DNA from: Cryobacterium mannosilyticum
Lineage (GTDB): Bacteria; Actinomycetota; Actinomycetes; Actinomycetales; Microbacteriaceae
Assembly (NCBI RefSeq): GCF_004402705.1
Contig: NZ_SOFM01000007.1
Location: forward strand, 1 to 64,000
DNA: 64,000 nt
Direction: 5' to 3'
Shown piece by piece: positions 51,273 to 60,314 of the stretch. A program made the position numbers and the translations under genes. Within the stretch, counting starts at the first letter, position 1, and the number at the start of each line of letters is the position of its first letter. The notes beneath the pieces were generated by a model. The model searched no databases, was not told where the DNA came from, and saw only the letters and a program-made list of their open reading frames with translations.

Positions 51273-52610
51273 ATGGACAAGCAGCGCGATTTCGTTCTTC
51301 GGACCATCGAGGAACGGGGCATCAAGTTCATTCGGCTGTGGTTCACCGACGTCGTCGGCACGCTGAAATCGGTCGCCATCGCGCCGGCTGAGGTCGAGGG
51401 AGCGTTCGCGGAGGGGCTCGGATTCGACGGGTCCGCGATCGAGGGGCTCACCCGTTCTTTCGAGGCCGACGTGCTGGCCCACCCCGACCCGACCACGTTC
51501 CAGATCCTGCCCTGGCGCGGGGAGGTCGACCCGACGGCCCGAATGTTCTGCGACATCACCACGCCGGACGGCCAGCCCGCCGTCGCCGACCCGCGCAACG
51601 TGCTCAAGCGCACTCTGGCGAAGGCGGCCGAACGCGGATTCACGTTCTACACACACCCCGAAATCGAGTTCTACCTGCTCAAGTCGTCCAAGTACGGCAA
51701 GAACGGGCCCACCCCCGTCGACTCCGCCGGCTACTTCGACAACGTGCCAGGCGGCACGGCGCACGACTTCCGGCGCAGATCGGTCCGGATGCTCGAGGAC
51801 CTCGGCATCTCGGTGGAATTCAGCCACCACGAGGCCGGCCCGGGGCAGAACGAGATCGACCTGCGCTACGCGGACGCCCTGACCACCGCGGACAACATCA
51901 TGACCTTCCGCACCGTGATCAAAGAGGTCGCGATCGAGCAGGGCGTGTATGCGACATTCATGCCCAAACCGATGTCCGACCAGCCCGGTTCCGGCATGCA
52001 CACCCACCTTTCCCTCTTCGAGGGCGACACTAACGCGTTCTACGAGGCGGGTGCCCAGTACCAGCTGTCGAAGACCGGCCGCCAGTTCATCGCAGGCCTG
52101 CTCAAGCACGCGCCGGAGATCACGGCCGTGACGAACCAGTTCGTCAACTCCTACAAACGGCTCTGGGGCGGTGACGAAGCGCCCAGCTTCGTCTGCTGGG
52201 GACACAACAACCGCTCCGCACTGATCCGGGTGCCGCTCTACAAGCCGAACAAGGGCCAGAGTTCCCGGATCGAGTACCGCGCGATCGACTCCGCCGCGAA
52301 TCCGTACCTTGCCTACTCCCTCATGCTGGCCGCAGGGCTCAAGGGGATCGAGGAAGGCTACGAGTTGCCGCCGGAGGCAGAGGACAACGTCTGGGGGCTC
52401 AGCGACACCGAGCGCCGGGCGCTCGGCTACCGCCAGCTTCCCGCGAGTCTCGACCACGCCATCCAGTTCATGGAGGAATCCGAGCTGGTCGCGGAAACCC
52501 TCGGCGAGCACGTCTTCAACTACGTGCTGCTCAACAAACGCCAGGAGTGGAAGGAATACCGTTCCCAGGTGACTCCGTTCGAGCTCGACAAGAACCTGGA
52601 GATGCTCTGA
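51273..52610 (+). CDS. glnA2: glutamine synthetase type I, GlnA2-like (445 aa)
   Basis: A GS-I enzyme of the shorter alpha-like kind: FTDVVGTLKSVAI, GFDGSAIEG, KPMSDQPGSGMHTHLSLF and NRSALIRVP. It lacks the adenylylation loop with Tyr (D-L-Y-x-L-P) found in the glnA product downstream, having ELPPEAEDNVW instead, so it should not be controlled by GlnE. The placement before glnE is that of glnA2 in mycobacteria and Streptomyces. AAGGGGCG precedes ATG 51273. Confidence 0.92.
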   Translation: MDKQRDFVLRTIEERGIKFIRLWFTDVVGTLKSVAIAPAEVEGAFAEGLGFDGSAIEGLTRSFEADVLAHPDPTTFQILPWRGEVDPTARMFCDITTPDGQPAVADPRNVLKRTLAKAAERGFTFYTHPEIEFYLLKSSKYGKNGPTPVDSAGYFDNVPGGTAHDFRRRSVRMLEDLGISVEFSHHEAGPGQNEIDLRYADALTTADNIMTFRTVIKEVAIEQGVYATFMPKPMSDQPGSGMHTHLSLFEGDTNAFYEAGAQYQLSKTGRQFIAGLLKHAPEITAVTNQFVNSYKRLWGGDEAPSFVCWGHNNRSALIRVPLYKPNKGQSSRIEYRAIDSAANPYLAYSLMLAAGLKGIEEGYELPPEAEDNVWGLSDTERRALGYRQLPASLDHAIQFMEESELVAETLGEHVFNYVLLNKRQEWKEYRSQVTPFELDKNLEML

Positions 52611-52633
52611 CCCACGCCGAGGAACGGGACGCA

Positions 52634-55600
52634 ATGAAGCGGGAACCGCTGACTCTGACCGACCTGGCCCGGGTCGGTTTCGCCGAACTCGACGAGGTCA
52701 GGGGCCGGCTTGAGGAGGTCGCCGATCTGGGCGGCCCCGAGCCGTCGGTTCTGCTGCCTCTGCTCGCCCGGACGGCGAGCCCGGACGGCGCCCTCGCGGG
52801 GATGCTCGCGCTGCTTCGTCAGGCGCCGGACGAGTTGCGGGCACTGCTCGCCCGGCCTGGTGCTCCGTTGCGCCTGCTCAGGGTTCTCGGCGCCTCGACC
52901 GGGCTGGCCGAGTTCTTCCTTCGGCATCCCGAGGAACTGGGAGTGCTTGCGGAGTCCCGTGCCGGCCTGCCCGACGGCACGGCGCTGACGGCGGACCTCC
53001 TCGATTCGGTGGGCGCCGTCGACGGGTTCGCGGCGCTCGTGGACGACGCCGGCTGGGTGGCCCTGCGGGTGCGGTATCGCAGGCGCCTGGCCGAGCTGGC
53101 GGCGTTCGACCTGGAACAGGCCGACCCGGTGGCCGGCCTTGACGGCGTCGCCCGGGCACTCGCCGACCTCGCGGCCGCTGCGCTCGAGGCGTCACTGGCC
53201 GTGGCCCGCAGCATGACGAGCGGGCCGGTGGCCGCGCCCGGGGTCTTCCCCGAGGCCGAGGTTCGGGCCACCAGGCTGGCCGTGATCGGAATGGGCAAGG
53301 CCGGCGCCGCGGAACTCAACTACGTGAGCGACGTCGACGTCATCTTCGTCGCGGAGGCGGACCCGGCCACGGAACTCGAAGCATCGCGGGCGGTCGACAT
53401 CGCCACCCGGCTGGCCATCCTGATGATGCGGGGGCTAAACCAGCCGACGATCGAAGCCGAGCTGTGGGAGGTCGATCCGAATCTCCGGCCCGAAGGCAAG
53501 TCCGGGGCGCTTGTGCGGTCCCTCGAATCCCATCTTGCCTACTACGAGCGCTGGGCCAAGAGCTGGGAATTCCAGGCCCTGCTCAAGGCCAGGCCCCTCG
53601 CCGGCCACCTGGACCTCGGCCACCGCTACATCCAGGCGGTGGCCCCCAAGGTGTGGACCAGCGCGAGCCGCGAGAACTTCGTGGAATCGGTACAACGGAT
53701 GCGCGAGCGGGTCACCGAGAACATCCCGGACGACGAGGTCGCGGTGCAGCTGAAACTGGGCCCCGGCGGGCTGCGCGACATCGAATTCACCGTGCAGCTG
53801 CTGCAACTCGTGCACGGCCAGGCCGACCCCGCCGTGCGCCAGGCCGGCACCCTTCCGGCGCTGTCAGCGCTGGCGGACAGCGGATACGTCGGCCGGGCGG
53901 AAGCGGCCGAATTCGCCCAGGATTACCGCATCCTCCGGCTGATGGAGCATCGGCTGCAACTGGAGCGGCTGCGGCGCACCCACCTGATGCCCCGGGACGA
54001 GGCGAGCCTGCGCATTCTCGCCCGGGCGACGGGGCTGGCCACGAGCGCCCCGCAACTGACCGTGCGCTGGGCCGAGGTCAAGCGCCGCGTCCGCGGCCTG
54101 CACGAACGACTGTTCTACCGTCCGCTGCTCTCGGCCGTGGCCGCGCTTCCTGCGGAGGGACTCAACCTCACGAGTGCCCAGGCCGAGGCGCGGCTTGCCG
54201 CGATCGGGTTCCGGAACACCAAGGGAGCCCTCGGCCACATCGCGGCCCTCACCGGCGGGGTGTCCCGCCGGGCGACCATCCAGCGTCACCTGCTCCCGGT
54301 GCTCCTGCAATGGTTCTCCGAGGGCGCGGATCCCGACTACGGCCTGCTGTCCTTCCGGCGGCTCAGCGACAGCCTCGGGTCGACCTACTGGTTCCTGCGG
54401 ATGCTCCGTGACTCGTCCGGCGCGGCCGAACGGCTCACCCGTGTTCTCTCCTCCTCCCGCTTCATCGGGGAACTGCTCGAGACGATCCCGGAGTCCGTGG
54501 CCTGGCTGGAGAACGAGGACGATCTGCGCCCCCGGTCGGTTGCCGTTCTCCAGGAGGAGACCCGTGCGGTGCTGGCCAGGCACGAGAGTCCCGACGCGGC
54601 GGCATCGATCATGCGCACCGCCAGGCGCCGGGAGGTGCTGCGGCTCGCCTTCTCCGCCATTCTCGGGCGGCTGTCGATCGACGAGCTTGCGGCCGGGCTC
54701 ACCGATGTGACGGCCATCATCATCCAGGGGGTGACGGCCGCCATCCGCGGGACGAACCTGCTGGGGGAGCCGGACGGCCCCACCGACGGCATCGAATTCG
54801 CCGTGATCGGGATGGGCCGATTCGGGGGCGCCGAACTCGGGTTCGGCTCCGACGCCGATGTCATGTACGTCTTCCGGGCCGGCACGCTCGAAGGGACCGC
54901 GGCGCATGACCGCGCGAAGTTCATCGTGCGGGAACTGAACCGGCTCACCGACGACAACCGCCTTCCGCTGGACCTGGACATGGGCCTGCGCCCCGAGGGC
55001 AAGAACGGGCCGGTGGTCCGTTCCCTCGAATCGTACGAGGCCTACTACCGGCGATGGTCGCTGACCTGGGAGGCCCAGGCTTTGCTGCGTGGCCGCGGTG
55101 TCGCCGGCGACACAGCGCTCCTCCGAGACTTCGACCGGGTCGCCGACGCGGTGCGCTACCCGGAGAGCATCGGCGAGCAGGAGGTGCGGGAGGTCAAGCG
55201 CATCAAGGCCAGGGTCGAGAGCGAACGGCTCCCTCAAGGTGCCGACCCGAACCGGCACCTCAAGCTGGGGCGCGGCTCGCTCAGCGACGTCGAGTGGTTT
55301 GTGCAATTGCTTCAGCTCCAGCATGCGGCGCGTATTCCGGCGCTGCGCACCTCGTCCACCCTCGGCGCGCTCCGGGCCGCCGTGGAGGCAGATCTGGTCA
55401 GCGAAGCGGATGCCGAGACGCTCCGGGCGGCCTGGCTGTTCGCCTCCCGGTGCCGTTCCGCGATCACCCTCTGGACGAACCGGACCGCGGACGTGCTCCC
55501 CGCCGACCGGATCCAGCTGGAGGGCGTCGCGCGGGTGCTCGAATACCCGCCCGGCTCGGCAAACCGGCTCGAGGAGGACTACCTGGCCGTGACCCGTCGC

Positions 55601-55666
55601 GCACGGGCAGTCTTCGAACGACGTTTCTACGGCCCCGTCGAACGCGCCGGGCCCTTCGCAGGCTGA
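52634..55666 (+). CDS. glnE: glutamine synthetase adenylyltransferase/deadenylase (1010 aa)
   Basis: Two nucleotidyltransferase domains in tandem: GMGKAGAAELNYVSDVDVIF near residue 220 and GMGRFGGAELGFGSDADVMY near 735, each with the Asp pair that binds metal, joined by helical regions. Each is followed by the family segment LRPEGK. It adds and removes AMP on the Tyr of GlnA. ATG 52634 lies 23 bases after glnA2, so the two are co-transcribed. Confidence 0.95.
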   Translation: MKREPLTLTDLARVGFAELDEVRGRLEEVADLGGPEPSVLLPLLARTASPDGALAGMLALLRQAPDELRALLARPGAPLRLLRVLGASTGLAEFFLRHPEELGVLAESRAGLPDGTALTADLLDSVGAVDGFAALVDDAGWVALRVRYRRRLAELAAFDLEQADPVAGLDGVARALADLAAAALEASLAVARSMTSGPVAAPGVFPEAEVRATRLAVIGMGKAGAAELNYVSDVDVIFVAEADPATELEASRAVDIATRLAILMMRGLNQPTIEAELWEVDPNLRPEGKSGALVRSLESHLAYYERWAKSWEFQALLKARPLAGHLDLGHRYIQAVAPKVWTSASRENFVESVQRMRERVTENIPDDEVAVQLKLGPGGLRDIEFTVQLLQLVHGQADPAVRQAGTLPALSALADSGYVGRAEAAEFAQDYRILRLMEHRLQLERLRRTHLMPRDEASLRILARATGLATSAPQLTVRWAEVKRRVRGLHERLFYRPLLSAVAALPAEGLNLTSAQAEARLAAIGFRNTKGALGHIAALTGGVSRRATIQRHLLPVLLQWFSEGADPDYGLLSFRRLSDSLGSTYWFLRMLRDSSGAAERLTRVLSSSRFIGELLETIPESVAWLENEDDLRPRSVAVLQEETRAVLARHESPDAAASIMRTARRREVLRLAFSAILGRLSIDELAAGLTDVTAIIIQGVTAAIRGTNLLGEPDGPTDGIEFAVIGMGRFGGAELGFGSDADVMYVFRAGTLEGTAAHDRAKFIVRELNRLTDDNRLPLDLDMGLRPEGKNGPVVRSLESYEAYYRRWSLTWEAQALLRGRGVAGDTALLRDFDRVADAVRYPESIGEQEVREVKRIKARVESERLPQGADPNRHLKLGRGSLSDVEWFVQLLQLQHAARIPALRTSSTLGALRAAVEADLVSEADAETLRAAWLFASRCRSAITLWTNRTADVLPADRIQLEGVARVLEYPPGSANRLEEDYLAVTRRARAVFERRFYGPVERAGPFAG

Positions 55667-55715
55667 CCGCGGCCTCCTCTTGTCCGTTGCTCGCGTTCGG
55701 CTGAGGCCGGATCAC

Positions 55716-55753
55716 GAGAAGGGCCGCACTCCCGGGGGAGTGCGGCCCTTCTC
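55716..55753. terminator. strong hairpin between glnE and glnA
   Basis: A perfect 18-base inverted repeat (GAGAAGGGCCGCACTCCC and its complement) with a two-base centre, between convergent genes. Without a T run it may act from both sides by its very stable stem. Confidence 0.85.
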
Positions 55754-55794
55754 AGTGTCATCGCTGCGACGACTGGTTCAGCCGCCGGTGCGGT

Positions 55795-57219
55795 TTAGAC
55801 CCCGTAGTACAGTTCGTACTCGAACGGGTGCGGGCGCTGGGCCAGCGGCTTGATTTCCTTCTCGCGCTTGAAGTCGATCCAGGTCTCGATCAATTCGGGC
55901 GTGAACACGTTCCCGGCCAGCAGGAAGTCGTGGTCCTCCTCGAGGGCCAGCAGCGCGGCCTCGAGGGAAGCGGGAACCTGGGGGATGTTCTTGGCTTCTT
56001 CGGGCGGCAGTTCGTAGAGGTCCTTGTCGACCGGCTCGTGCGGCTCGATCCGGTTCTTGATCCCGTCGAGGCCGGCCATCAGCTGGGCGGCGAAGGCGAG
56101 GTACGGGTTGCCGGAGGCGTCGGGCGCGCGGAATTCGATCCGCTTGGCCTTCGGGTTCGTGCCCGTGATCGGGATCCGGATGGATGCCGAGCGGTTGCCG
56201 GCCGAGTAGACCAGGTTGACGGGAGCTTCGAAGCCGGGGACGAGGCGGTGGTAGGAGTTCACGCTCGGGTTGGTGAACGCGAGCACGGCCGGGGCGTGCT
56301 TGAGCAGCCCGCCGATGTACCAGCGCGCGACGTCGGAGAGTCCGCCATAGCCGGCCTCGTCGTAGAACAGCGGCTTGCCGCCGGCCCAGAGGGACTGGTG
56401 GGTGTGCATGCCGGAGCCGTTGTCGCCGAAGAGCGGCTTCGGCATGAACGTCGCCGTCTTGCCCCACTCGCTGGCGGTGTTCTTCACGATGTACTTGAAC
56501 TTGAGCAGGTCGTCGGCCGCGTGCACCATCGTGTCGAAGCGGTAGTTGATCTCGCCCTGGCCGCCGGTGCCGACCTCGTGGTGGCTGCGCTCCAGGATCA
56601 GGCCGGCCGCGATGAGCTTGAGGCAGATGTCGTCGCGCATGTCGGCGTGCTGGTCGACCGGGCTGACCGGGAAGTAGCCGCCCTTGAACGGCGTCTTGTT
56701 GGCGAGGTTTCCGCCCTCTTCCTTGCGGCCCGAGTTCCAGGCGCCCTCGCTGGAGTCGACGGAGTAGAAGCTCGAGTACTGGTTGACCTCGTAGCGCACG
56801 TCGTCGAAGATATAGAACTCCGCTTCGGGAGCGAAGAAAGCGGTGTCGGCGATGCCGGTCGACGCGAGGTACTTCTCGGCCTTCTTGGCAACCTGGCGCG
56901 GGTCCTTCGAGTAGATCTCCCCATTGCGCGGGTTGTAGATGTCGAAGAGCATGATCAGCGTGCGCTCGGTGCGGAAGGCGTCGATGTACGCGGTGGTGAC
57001 GTCGGGGATGAGCTGCATGTCGGATTCGTGGATCGACGCGAAGCCGCGGATGGACGATCCGTCGAACATCTGGCCGACCGTGAAGAAATCTTCGTCGACG
57101 GTCGACGCGGGGATGTTGAAGTGCTGCTGCACACCCGGCAGGTCGGTGAAACGGATGTCAAGGAACTTGACGTCGGTGTCCTTGATGAATTTGAGCACTT
57201 CTGACGAATCGCGGAACAT
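55795..57219 (-). CDS. glnA: glutamine synthetase type I, main enzyme GlnA (474 aa)
   Basis: The main ammonium-assimilating enzyme. MFDGSSIRGF, AEFYIFDDVRY, HEVGTGGQGEINYRFDT, MPKPLFGDNGSGMHTHQSLW and NRSASIRIP are the GS-I beta motifs. The adenylylation site is present in DKDLYELPPEEAKNIPQ near residue 400, so it is the expected substrate of GlnE encoded on the opposite strand next door. GGAG lies about ten bases before ATG 57219. A GlnR-type box stands upstream. Confidence 0.96.
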   Translation of the reverse strand: MFRDSSEVLKFIKDTDVKFLDIRFTDLPGVQQHFNIPASTVDEDFFTVGQMFDGSSIRGFASIHESDMQLIPDVTTAYIDAFRTERTLIMLFDIYNPRNGEIYSKDPRQVAKKAEKYLASTGIADTAFFAPEAEFYIFDDVRYEVNQYSSFYSVDSSEGAWNSGRKEEGGNLANKTPFKGGYFPVSPVDQHADMRDDICLKLIAAGLILERSHHEVGTGGQGEINYRFDTMVHAADDLLKFKYIVKNTASEWGKTATFMPKPLFGDNGSGMHTHQSLWAGGKPLFYDEAGYGGLSDVARWYIGGLLKHAPAVLAFTNPSVNSYHRLVPGFEAPVNLVYSAGNRSASIRIPITGTNPKAKRIEFRAPDASGNPYLAFAAQLMAGLDGIKNRIEPHEPVDKDLYELPPEEAKNIPQVPASLEAALLALEEDHDFLLAGNVFTPELIETWIDFKREKEIKPLAQRPHPFEYELYYGV

Positions 57220-57297
57220 GCGGTTTTACTCCAAACGACGTGGGCGTTAATCTCGAAAAGTCGCGCACTGCGGCTCCATTGAGGTTAGTGGGGCGGC

Positions 57298-57335
57298 ATT
57301 ACCCGACAGTGACGCTTATGTTTCACACATGTTAC
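57298..57335 (-). promoter_or_regulatory. GlnR-type binding box upstream of glnA
   Basis: On the minus strand the order is GTAAC-n6-GAAAC-n6-GTCAC-n6-GTAAT. Published actinobacterial GlnR sites follow gTnAc-n6-GaAAc repeated with six-base spacers; the first three boxes match exactly and the fourth in part. A TAACCT -10 for glnA lies at 57287-57282. The same site overlaps the -35 region of the divergent RDD gene. Confidence 0.75.
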
Positions 57336-57351
57336 AGCGGGGGCGGCTCGC

Positions 57352-57357
57352 TAGACT
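57352..57357 (+). promoter_or_regulatory. -10 hexamer TAGACT, leaderless start of the RDD gene
   Basis: TAGACT ends six bases before GTG 57364. Its -35 region would fall inside the GlnR-type box. Confidence 0.45.
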
Positions 57358-57363
57358 CATCGC

Positions 57364-57807
57364 GTGTCTGCCGCATCCTCGAAACCGACCACCTTCGGAC
57401 AGCTTCCGCCCAGCCGGTGGCCGGGGGAGCGCCTGGGCCTGCCCAATCATGGCGCAGGCTCGGTCGGCCGGGTGGGCCGCCGGATTGCCGCGCTGGCGAT
57501 CGACCAGGTCCTGGCCACGGGGGCCGCGTTCTGGGCCTTCGACTACACGTTCCCGGACTACAACGGGTTTGCGGTGAGCGGCATGTTCGTGCTGTTGCAA
57601 ATCGTGTTCATTCCGACCATCGGCGGCAGCATCGGGCACCGGCTGGTCGGGCTCCGGGTGATCTCGCTGACCGGCGGCTGGGCCGGCGTCTGGCGCCCCG
57701 CGCTGCGTTCGGTGCTGTTGGGGTTCGCGATTCCCGCGCTGGTCTGGGACTCGGACCAGCGCGGATTCCACGACAAGATCGCCGGAACCGTCCTCATCCG
57801 CAGCTGA
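57364..57807 (+). CDS. RDD family membrane protein (147 aa)
   Basis: RDD domain: GRVGRRIAALAIDQVLATGAAF near residue 45 with the R..A...D pattern, then about three membrane helices and the closing GFHDKIAGTVLIR. Function unknown; often found beside glnA in Actinobacteria. The start GTG 57364 fits a leaderless message. Convergent with the DUF4191 gene. Confidence 0.9.
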   Translation: MSAASSKPTTFGQLPPSRWPGERLGLPNHGAGSVGRVGRRIAALAIDQVLATGAAFWAFDYTFPDYNGFAVSGMFVLLQIVFIPTIGGSIGHRLVGLRVISLTGGWAGVWRPALRSVLLGFAIPALVWDSDQRGFHDKIAGTVLIRS

Positions 57808-57823
57808 CGGATGCCGGGCTCGG

Positions 57824-58534
57824 CTAGTTGCCGCGCTGCGGCCGGGCCTTCATCGGGTCGACGCCCTTGGGAATCGGGAGCTTCTTCGTCATGGACGAGA
57901 GGCGGTTGTTCACGGCGAGGACTTCGGCCTTGGTCAGGGTCGGCTTGATCCGGGTGAGGCGCCGGGCGAGCTTGTGCAGCGGAACGGCGTCGGGGTCCGG
58001 TCCGACCGAGATGACGGTGACGGCGATGCTGCCGCCCAGCCGGGTGACCATGCGCCGTTCCTCGTCGAGCATGCGTGCGGTTCGGGTGCGAGGGCCCTCG
58101 CTGATCAGCACCACGCCGCCGCGACCGACCGCGCGGTAGACCGCGTCCTGGGTCTTGCCGTTGACGGCGACGGGCATCTCGCTTCCGACCCAGCCGCGCT
58201 TGAGCGAGCTGCGGAGCACCGCGCCGACCGCGCCGGGCTGGCCCTCGATCTGCGAGTAGGCGGCCTTCTCGGCGCGGCGGCCCAGGATGATGAGCATGGC
58301 GAGGAGCCCGCCGAGGGCTCCCGCGATCACCCAGAGCACGATGGTGACCACGTTGCCGGGGGAGAACACGAACGCGAGCGCGAGGCTGATCGCGACCGGG
58401 ATCAGGAAGGCCAGGATCATGAACAGGACGATGTTCGAGTCGTAACGCCTCGTCATCTGGAACACCTGCCACATTTGCTTCAAGCGGCCGGGTTCTTTGG
58501 GGGTGCGGGGAGTCTTGTCCTTGCTGCGTGCCAT
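57824..58534 (-). CDS. DUF4191 membrane protein (236 aa)
   Basis: A basic N-terminus (residues 1-40), two membrane helices (about 43-95, NIVLFMILAFLIPVAISLAL and IVLWVIAGALGGLLAMLIIL), and a soluble C-terminal domain with RRAEKAAYSQIEGQPGAVGA and RGGVVLISEGP. This is the actinobacterial DUF4191 family, next to lipA as usual. Role unknown. ATG 58534 lies seven bases after TAGTCT. Confidence 0.92.
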   Translation of the reverse strand: MARSKDKTPRTPKEPGRLKQMWQVFQMTRRYDSNIVLFMILAFLIPVAISLALAFVFSPGNVVTIVLWVIAGALGGLLAMLIILGRRAEKAAYSQIEGQPGAVGAVLRSSLKRGWVGSEMPVAVNGKTQDAVYRAVGRGGVVLISEGPRTRTARMLDEERRMVTRLGGSIAVTVISVGPDPDAVPLHKLARRLTRIKPTLTKAEVLAVNNRLSSMTKKLPIPKGVDPMKARPQRGN

Positions 58535-58541
58535 GGTTCCA

Positions 58542-58547
58542 AGACTA
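58542..58547 (-). promoter_or_regulatory. -10 hexamer TAGTCT, leaderless start of DUF4191
   Basis: On the minus strand TAGTCT ends seven bases before ATG 58534, with no ribosome site. Confidence 0.4.
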
Positions 58548-58583
58548 CCGAGTCGCCCGCATGGAGGGTGACCGTTTTTCGGT

Positions 58584-59573
58584 TCAGCTGACGGCCTGGG
58601 CGAACCCGAGCGTCGCATCCGCCAGGTGGCGCAGCTCAGCCGGCACCTCACGACCGGTTGCCAGCATGGACTGGGCCCAGAGACGCCCGGCTCGGTAGGA
58701 GGAACGCACCAGCGGGCCGGAGAGCACCCCGATGAAACCGATCGCCTCAGCCTCGTGCTTGAGCTCGACGAACTCCTCCGGCTTCACCCACCGGGCGACC
58801 GGCAGGTGGCGCGCGCTGGGACGCAGGTACTGGGTGATGGTGATGATGTCGGTTCCGGCGTCGTGCAGGTCCTGCAGGGCCTGGCTGACCTCCGCCCGTT
58901 CCTCGCCCATGCCCAGGATGAGATTGGACTTGGTGATCAGGCCCGCGTTGCGGCCCTGGCTGAGAACGTCGAGGGAGCGGTCGTAGCGGAACGCCGGGCG
59001 CACCCGCTTGAAGATGCGCGGGACCGTCTCCACGTTGTGCGCGAACACCTCCGGTTTCGCCGAGAAGACCTCGCCCAGGTGGTCAGGATTGCCCGAGAAG
59101 TCCGGTACGAGGATCTCCACGCCGGTGCCCGGGCTCTGCTGGTGGATCTGCCGGATCGTCTCGGCGTAGATCCATGAACCCTCGTCGGGCTGATCATCGC
59201 GGGCGACACCGGTCACGGTGGCGTAGCGCAGCTTCATCTTGACGACGGACTCGGCAACGCGGCGTGGTTCGTCCCGGTCGTACTCGGCCGGTTTGCCGGT
59301 GTCGATCATGCAGAAGTCGCAGCGCCTGGTGCACTGCGAGCCACCGATCAGGAATGTTGCTTCCCGGTCCTCCCAGCATTCGTAGATGTTGGGGCAGCCG
59401 GCCTCCTGGCAGACCGTGTGCAGGTCCTCGCTCTTGACGAGGTTCTGCATCTTCTGGTATTCGGGGCCCATTTTGGCCTTGATCTTGATCCACTCGGGCT
59501 TGCGCTCGATGGGCGTCTCCGCGTTTCTGATCTCCAGGCGGAGCATCTTGCGGCCCTCGGGCACGGCGCTCAT
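58584..59573 (-). CDS. lipA: lipoyl synthase (329 aa)
   Basis: A radical-SAM enzyme that inserts two sulfurs into octanoyl groups. Auxiliary cluster cysteines 55, 60 and 66 (CQEAGCPNIYEC) and the SAM cluster 81, 85 and 88 (CTRRCDFC) are intact, and the C-terminal RSSYRAG serine motif is present. The start ATG 59573 overlaps the lipB stop (ATGA). Confidence 0.96.
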   Translation of the reverse strand: MSAVPEGRKMLRLEIRNAETPIERKPEWIKIKAKMGPEYQKMQNLVKSEDLHTVCQEAGCPNIYECWEDREATFLIGGSQCTRRCDFCMIDTGKPAEYDRDEPRRVAESVVKMKLRYATVTGVARDDQPDEGSWIYAETIRQIHQQSPGTGVEILVPDFSGNPDHLGEVFSAKPEVFAHNVETVPRIFKRVRPAFRYDRSLDVLSQGRNAGLITKSNLILGMGEERAEVSQALQDLHDAGTDIITITQYLRPSARHLPVARWVKPEEFVELKHEAEAIGFIGVLSGPLVRSSYRAGRLWAQSMLATGREVPAELRHLADATLGFAQAVS

Positions 59574-60205
59574 GCCGCCACCGCCATGGTGCGGAGGAAA
59601 CCGGCCCGGATCGGTTCGATCAGTTCGGAGGTGGCGACCTCACGGCCGAGCACGCGCGACATCGTCGTCACGCCGGCGTCCCGGATGCCGCAGGCGATGA
59701 TGCGCCCATAGGCGTCCAGGGAATTGCTGCAATTGAGGGCGAATCCGTGCATGGTGACTCCTTCGGCGACGCGGATGCCGATGGCCGCGATCTTCTCTTC
59801 GAAACCGTCCGGACCGACCCAGACGCCGGAACGGCCGCGAACCTGGCGGCCCTCGATGCCGAACTCGGCGAGGACCTCGATCAGGATCCCCTCCAGCATC
59901 CGCACATAGCCGACGACGTCGATGGGCTCGGCCAGGCGCAGGATCGGGTAGCCGACCAGCTGGCCCGGTCCATGCCAGGTGATCTTCCCACCCCGGTCGA
60001 CGTCGATGACGGGGGTGCCGTCCGTGGGACGCTCCTCCGGCTCCGTACGTTTCCCGGCCGTATACACGGCGGGGTGTTCGAGGAAGATGACGGTGTCGGG
60101 TTTCTCGCCGGAAACGACCGAACGGTGGACTGCGCGTTGGAGCTCAAGGCCCTCAACATACGGCACGGAGTTGGCGCTTAGCCCCGCGACGACAAAGTCG
60201 AGCAT
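59570..60205 (-). CDS. lipB: octanoyltransferase (211 aa)
   Basis: Transfers octanoyl from ACP to the lipoyl domains of E2 and related proteins. RGGKITWHGPGQLVGYP near residue 71, GRSGVWV, Lys138 (EEKIAAIGIR) and Cys172 (IIACGIRD) form the active site. It supplies lipA, with which it is coupled, and serves the E2 gene 2 kb away. TAGACT lies six bases before the ATG. Confidence 0.96.
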   Translation of the reverse strand: MLDFVVAGLSANSVPYVEGLELQRAVHRSVVSGEKPDTVIFLEHPAVYTAGKRTEPEERPTDGTPVIDVDRGGKITWHGPGQLVGYPILRLAEPIDVVGYVRMLEGILIEVLAEFGIEGRQVRGRSGVWVGPDGFEEKIAAIGIRVAEGVTMHGFALNCSNSLDAYGRIIACGIRDAGVTTMSRVLGREVATSELIEPIRAGFLRTMAVAA

Positions 60206-60211
60206 CAGGCC

Positions 60212-60217
60212 AGTCTA
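60212..60217 (-). promoter_or_regulatory. -10 hexamer TAGACT, leaderless start of lipB
   Basis: On the minus strand TAGACT ends six bases before ATG 60205, without a ribosome site. Confidence 0.45.
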
Positions 60218-60314
60218 GGTCAGCTTGTCCTCGGCGTCTGCCGCCCTGGCCGGATCTCCCCGGAACCGGCACAAGCATCCCCGCTGCGTCGCCCGGGGGC
60301 GCAGAATCCGGCGG

